From the NCBI GenBank assembly GCA_964555055.1, contig CAZKQW010000001.1, positions 372,001 to 436,000 of the forward strand: 64,000 nt of DNA. The letters run 5' to 3'. The position numbers and the translations under genes are program-made. Below, in pieces: positions 60,425-64,000 of this stretch (position 1 is the first letter of the stretch; every line of letters begins with the position of its first letter). A model generated the notes under the pieces. That model was not told the origin of the DNA. It worked only from the letters and a program-made list of their open reading frames with translations, and did not search any database. Origin of the DNA: GCA-016699445 sp964555055 (GTDB lineage: Bacteria > UBA10199 > JACPAL01 > GCA-016699445).

Positions 60425-61228
60425 ATGACTATCTTGAATGGGCTGCGCACTCAATTAGGCATCGCGACTCTGGCATTAGCGGCGACTTTCGGGATGGAAG
60501 GCTGCGGTGCGCGAACCGGACTCCGCGAAGAGGATAGCGCGTTCTTAGACACGCCGAAAGCCGTTCCGCAAAGCAACGACACTTGCATCATCAACCAAGG
60601 TCCTCGATGCGCAGCTCGCGGAACCGCCCTCAGGCACTTGGATCTGAGCGCCGGAGATCCGATACGAGCCAGGAGGGTTTTGTTAAGCCGCCACCCACAA
60701 CTAGCAACCATGCCCTTAACGAACGGGTTCATGATGCATCATATGGGGGATTATACCTCCACCAGCCGACCTCAAATTGAAAATGTTACGTCATTCGTCG
60801 AGCATGGGGGCTTATTGATTTTAGGCGGTGACTTCGAGGGTAGTGCTTTCGTTCTTTTTTATTATATCAATTCCGTAGGGAGTTTAAATTATAGCGACTT
60901 CGGCGATGGTATTTTCGTCAATTCCTTAATGGATTGGAGAAATCGCTTCGCTCCAGGCTCCGATGTCCATCCTGATATTGCGATGATTCGTTATTTTGGG
61001 ATGCGTAGCGAGTCACCCGGGGGGTCCGTCGATTTGAACGCAGCCTCACCGGGAAATAATTGCACGATTTTACGTGATGTCGCCGCCATGGCGGTTATGG
61101 GCGGCACTCTTTATGTCGTCAGTAGCGATCATGCGGTCGCCGCTTATCCCGGGTTTTCCTTATCGGCGGGAGTGACGAATATTCCGGGAGTTTATGCGAC
61201 GGGTGATGGAACGGATTTATGCCGTTAG
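60425..61228 (+). CDS. Lipoprotein with conserved cysteines, paralogue 1 (267 aa)
   Basis: A signal peptide with lipobox-like end MEGC (Cys near residue 27) is followed by a mature domain of unknown family. It is homologous to the next gene's product. Shared points are C-x-I-x(2)-GP-x-C near the N-terminus, a central hydrophobic strand region, NNCT, and a DLC end. The gene has a GGAGAG ribosome site and follows a 159-bp gap with no clear promoter. The function is unknown; it is likely an outer-membrane-attached protein. Confidence 0.78.
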   Translation: MTILNGLRTQLGIATLALAATFGMEGCGARTGLREEDSAFLDTPKAVPQSNDTCIINQGPRCAARGTALRHLDLSAGDPIRARRVLLSRHPQLATMPLTNGFMMHHMGDYTSTSRPQIENVTSFVEHGGLLILGGDFEGSAFVLFYYINSVGSLNYSDFGDGIFVNSLMDWRNRFAPGSDVHPDIAMIRYFGMRSESPGGSVDLNAASPGNNCTILRDVAAMAVMGGTLYVVSSDHAVAAYPGFSLSAGVTNIPGVYATGDGTDLCR

Positions 61229-61271
61229 TTTTTCTCTAAAGGGCGAGCTTGCGATAGAGGGGGAAAGATTG

Positions 61272-62186
61272 ATGAATCTTCAAAACATCAGAGCAGCCGT
61301 GTTCACGCTAACTTTAGGCCTAGGATGTGGTGGGAGCCTACCTTTAAATTCTTCACCTCGTGAGACGACATCTCCGGACGCATCAACCGCGGATACTGCC
61401 CCCCCACCCTCGCTCGCCCCACAACCTCGCTCGGCTTTTCCTCAGCCGTCTGAACTTAGGGTTTCGACCGACAGTCGATCATGCATTTCTAATACCGGTC
61501 CCCTTTGTGCTCCCATAATGCAGACGGTTTTAGATAGAGACCCTTTCTACAATCATCCAGAGCTGGCTCGACGGGATTTAAGAGAGCGGTACCCTATCAT
61601 CAATGCTCTTCCTTCCCTTACGCAAGGAGCCATCTCGGCTAGCGGGTATCAACCTCGAGTGGAAGATGTCGCTACTTTCACCGAAGTCGGCTTGAATATC
61701 GGCTCATATCTCGTCATCGCCGTTAATGACCCTCGGGAATACACGCAGAATGGCATTAACGCCTCACACCCCGGCTATTTGATATGGTTTCGGCTTTTGA
61801 GCCCAAGACCTCGCGAACAAGCCCATTTGGTGTATGCGGGGGCCATCCAGCATGTAGATTGGCCCAATGACCGTGAGGGGCATCGCTTCGGAGCCATTTC
61901 GGTGGCAGCTCTTTCTGACGCAGACGGGACAGGCCCTACTTTTCAAAATGCCTCTTTAGCGGGGAACTCATGCACCCCGCTCTTGGGAATTTTAGGGATG
62001 GCGTTTATTCCGAATGGGGAGACGGGTCGTTTGTATGTAGCCGGAAGAGGATTAACGAACCTCGGCTCTTCGGCAATTGGCGCCTTTGCCGTCGGAGGCT
62101 TTCAATTTACAGCCACAAAGTACGGATACGACTTTGTCACCGGGATCTCCGATACGAATCTTTGCCCTCCTGACGCTCCGCGTTAG
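61272..62186 (+). CDS. Lipoprotein with conserved cysteines, paralogue 2 (304 aa)
   Basis: The start is the ATG at 61272, which has a strong GAGGGGG site and gives a signal peptide with lipobox LGLGC. An upstream frame from 61194 would overlap paralogue 1 and lacks a signal peptide. A Pro/Ser/Thr linker (~25-70) precedes a domain matching paralogue 1: CISNTGPLC, VEDVATFTEVG, GNSCTPLLGILGMAF and a C-terminal DTNLCP. The paired cysteines may form disulfides in the periplasm. No function is known. Confidence 0.78.
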   Translation: MNLQNIRAAVFTLTLGLGCGGSLPLNSSPRETTSPDASTADTAPPPSLAPQPRSAFPQPSELRVSTDSRSCISNTGPLCAPIMQTVLDRDPFYNHPELARRDLRERYPIINALPSLTQGAISASGYQPRVEDVATFTEVGLNIGSYLVIAVNDPREYTQNGINASHPGYLIWFRLLSPRPREQAHLVYAGAIQHVDWPNDREGHRFGAISVAALSDADGTGPTFQNASLAGNSCTPLLGILGMAFIPNGETGRLYVAGRGLTNLGSSAIGAFAVGGFQFTATKYGYDFVTGISDTNLCPPDAPR

Positions 62187-62257
62187 CTACCCATTACCTT
62201 CCGAAATCCCCCTCGCCCTCTTTATCTAATTTTGGTATTCTAAGTATTGAATCCAAA

Positions 62258-62554
62258 ATGAGAAATAAATTTATAAAAATATTTTTTTTCATTTTAATCA
62301 TATTCCAAATTTATGGATGCACGGGAGGGCTGATGGTTCGAAACCCTTCTCTTTCTGAAACGATTGGCGGTGGAGATCTCGGCAGCGAATCCTATTTAGC
62401 GCGTGTGGGCTTGTCTAATTACCTCAGCGCCTCGACCTTGAGCTCGCCTTCCTATCTAGCCTCCGTGTCATCGGCTAATTCCGTTCTCACCATGCCTTTA
62501 GAATCCACGAATTTTCAAATCACCGACCCCTTATTGGACGCTTTTTTAAACTAA
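62258..62554 (+). CDS. Small lipoprotein (98 aa)
   Basis: The signal peptide (FFFILIIFQIYGC) ends in a lipobox Cys near residue 21. The mature part is Ser/Leu/Gly-rich with a loose internal repeat (ESYLARVGLSNYLSAS, PSYLASVSSANS). It lies one base before the fibre-like gene at 62556, mirroring the 58024-60265 pair. Sequence similarity to the 58024 lipoprotein is weak, so the analogy rests on size, lipidation and pairing. Confidence 0.68.
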   Translation: MRNKFIKIFFFILIIFQIYGCTGGLMVRNPSLSETIGGGDLGSESYLARVGLSNYLSASTLSSPSYLASVSSANSVLTMPLESTNFQITDPLLDAFLN

Positions 62555-62555
62555 C

Positions 62556-63806
62556 ATGAGATATCTTTTATTCATTTTGATCTTGTTAGTTTCGCCGTCC
62601 TTGCGGGCCGCCCGAACGGATTGTTCGACGCAGATGGCTTTAGCCGATACGGCAGGGGACGCCATCACGACGAGCGTCGATTACGAGATCCATTTTTATT
62701 CCGCCCTCACGGGAGGCACGGAAATCTCCACGGCCGTTACGGGATCCGACACGCCTTCCCGCGGCATTTTGAACATCCAGTTCGACTGCGCCGCCGTCAC
62801 CGCCAACAACGCCGTTTTCATGGAGTACCTCATCAACGGAGAAACCCTCACACCGCGAGTGGAAATGGTCTCGACGCCTTTCGCCTCGGTCGCGAGTTCG
62901 GTAGCGGGAAATTCCATCACCTTGGGCACGGACACCATCGGCAATTACGTGGAATCCCTCACCGCCGGCACGGGCATCAGCATCACCGGGGGATCTGGAG
63001 AAGGAGCGGCATTAACCATTTCCGCCACAGGCGCCGTCGCATTGAGCACGGGAGACGTCACGACGACAACCATCCTGGACGGCACTATCACGTCTGCGGA
63101 TTTGGAAGATTCGAGCGTTACCTCCGCTAAAATAGCCGCAGACACCATCACCGCAGCAGACATCGCCGCGGATGCCGTAGGCTCCTCCGAAATCGCCACC
63201 GGAGCCGTCACGACGAACGAGATTTTGGATGGGACGATCACTGGAGGTGATATCGAAAATAACGCAATCGATTTCACACAACTTGTAGATTCAATGACAT
63301 TGGATGCATCCACAAGCATCACTATAAACGGATCAAGTACATTCAGTCTTAAAAATCGGGGAACTGGCTATTCGTTTTATGTGGACGATCAAAATGGAGA
63401 TTTAACCCCCTTTATCATCGACGCGGATGGAAATATAGGCGTGGGCAATACATCCCCCGCAGGAAGATTGGTCGTAAGCCCACCACCGACTCAAACTTTA
63501 GCAAATGGGGATACAATTACGGCGGATGCCTGTGGAACCATAAAAAAAATATCTATTACGGGAGCAACAATTACGGATACAACAAACACATTTACCACCC
63601 CATCTTCTGCGAACGATGGGTGTTGCATGGATATTATTTTAGTTGATACGGCGCCTGGGCTAATTCTTACTTTGGATGCGAATCCAAACTTTAAGACTAA
63701 TGGAGGTACCAATCAAATGATGGATGTAAATGACGCGCTACGGGTTTGCTCCACTGGAGTTGCAGGTTTTTGGCATCAAGTTTCAGCTATAATGAGTAAT
63801 GATTAA
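62556..63806 (+). CDS. Exported repeat-rich fibre-like surface protein, second copy (416 aa)
   Basis: A signal peptide (LLFILILLVSPSLRA) precedes an N-terminal domain (~20-120) homologous to that of the 58334 product: YEIHFYSALTGG, then FMEYLINGETLTPRVEMVST and PFAS. Repeats follow at about 160-245 (TSADLEDSSVTSAKIAADTI and more). Its C-terminal part (~285-416) differs, with four Cys in DACGTIKK, DGCCMDI and RVCSTG, so the copies differ in their distal ends. The stop overlaps the end of a convergent minus-strand frame by 3 bp. Confidence 0.82.
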   Translation: MRYLLFILILLVSPSLRAARTDCSTQMALADTAGDAITTSVDYEIHFYSALTGGTEISTAVTGSDTPSRGILNIQFDCAAVTANNAVFMEYLINGETLTPRVEMVSTPFASVASSVAGNSITLGTDTIGNYVESLTAGTGISITGGSGEGAALTISATGAVALSTGDVTTTTILDGTITSADLEDSSVTSAKIAADTITAADIAADAVGSSEIATGAVTTNEILDGTITGGDIENNAIDFTQLVDSMTLDASTSITINGSSTFSLKNRGTGYSFYVDDQNGDLTPFIIDADGNIGVGNTSPAGRLVVSPPPTQTLANGDTITADACGTIKKISITGATITDTTNTFTTPSSANDGCCMDIILVDTAPGLILTLDANPNFKTNGGTNQMMDVNDALRVCSTGVAGFWHQVSAIMSND

Positions 63807-64000
63807 TCACCTAAGCCAACATTTATACCGAACCCCTGACTCCATATATTTACGTAACGAACCGCCCCAAAACATTGATTAGAAAAATTAAAAATACAGA
63901 AATTCACCCTATTATAAAAATCGTCTGTCGTTGGCAAAAGAGCCATCGCATCCCGATCTGTTAAAGGAAAGGAGTTATTCAAGGCGGCATCAAACCGGTC
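63803..64000 (-). CDS. C-terminal part of a gene running off the right edge (partial)
   Basis: A minus-strand frame is open from the right edge to TAA at 63805-63803, giving 65 residues. The composition is protein-like, with aromatic and Cys-rich segments (FCIFNFSNQCFGAVRYVNIW, then SQGFGINVGLGD). It converges on the fibre-like gene with a 3-bp overlap. No family can be named from this piece. Confidence 0.5.
   Translation of the reverse strand, partial: DRFDAALNNSFPLTDRDAMALLPTTDDFYNRVNFCIFNFSNQCFGAVRYVNIWSQGFGINVGLGD

Noticed and set aside
62621..63130. A 169-aa plus-strand frame inside the second fibre-like gene
   Set aside because: It is a frame-shifted shadow with extreme Arg/His content. 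The other frame has a signal peptide and a domain shared with the 58334 product.

Overview
The window is one contiguous piece of a Gram-negative bacterial chromosome, dense in genes and mostly transcribed from the minus strand. Many lipoproteins, Sec-exported proteins, SecA, an LppC-type lipoprotein, CNNM/CorC membrane proteins and the tig-clpP-clpX-lon block point to a diderm. The mix of FHA, PEGA and TPR proteins with a type III secretion system (T3SS) suggests an uncultivated lineage of deltaproteobacterial type (Myxococcota, Bdellovibrionota or a relative). No rRNA or marker phylogeny is available here, so the assignment is tentative.

Region 1 (58-7517, minus): a block of probable T3SS substrates and chaperones. 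Two SycD/LcrH-like TPR chaperones flank a 285-aa protein. Upstream lie four larger proteins that share modules. Three begin with a conserved M-x-LWG...LQT segment, and three end in the same ~115-residue helical C-terminal domain. They are best read as a family of secreted translocators or effectors, unlike any family I can name.

Region 2 (7671-22699, minus): a nearly complete T3SS operon. In transcription order it reads: FHA-TM-PEGA-TPR protein in the sctD position, a small helical protein (E position), a long needle-like protein (F), a TPR protein (G), SctJ, two orphans, a FliA/sigma-28-type sigma factor, SctI, a FliG-like protein in the SctK position, SctL, SctN, SctO, SctP, SctQ split into FliM-like and FliN-like pieces, a FliO-like protein, SctR with a signal peptide, SctS and SctT. 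The order follows the Yersinia ysc scheme, but FliO, the FliP-like signal peptide, the FliG-like segment and the sigma-28-type factor are flagellar traits. SctV is separate, at 27282-29411. SctU and the secretin SctC were not found in the window.

Region 3 (22782-27225): a plus-strand operon of two exported TPR proteins and a tail-anchored double-FHA protein, divergent from the sctD-like gene, followed by two small exported proteins on the minus strand.

Region 4 (27282-38294, minus): sctV, argJ, secA, an M23 peptidase, a PP2C phosphatase, a TldD/PmbA-family protein and recN.

Region 5 (38401-41316, plus): four translationally coupled genes for a CDP-alcohol phosphatidyltransferase, a HAD phosphatase, a nucleotidyltransferase and UppP, resembling a split inositol-phosphate cytidylyltransferase/DIPP-synthase-like headgroup pathway. 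It converges on tRNA-Asp and tRNA-Val.

Region 6 (41586-57840, minus): lon, clpX, clpP, tig, kdd, an alpha/beta hydrolase, an RlmD-type methyltransferase, larC2-like and larB genes, two CNNM/CorC proteins, thiL, an LppC-like lipoprotein and grpE.

Region 7 (58024-63806, plus): a surface-protein island. A small lipoprotein followed by a repeat-rich fibre-like exported protein occurs twice, on either side of a tandem pair of paralogous cysteine-containing lipoproteins. A minus-strand gene runs off the right edge. No CRISPR array, insertion sequence, rRNA or phage block was seen.
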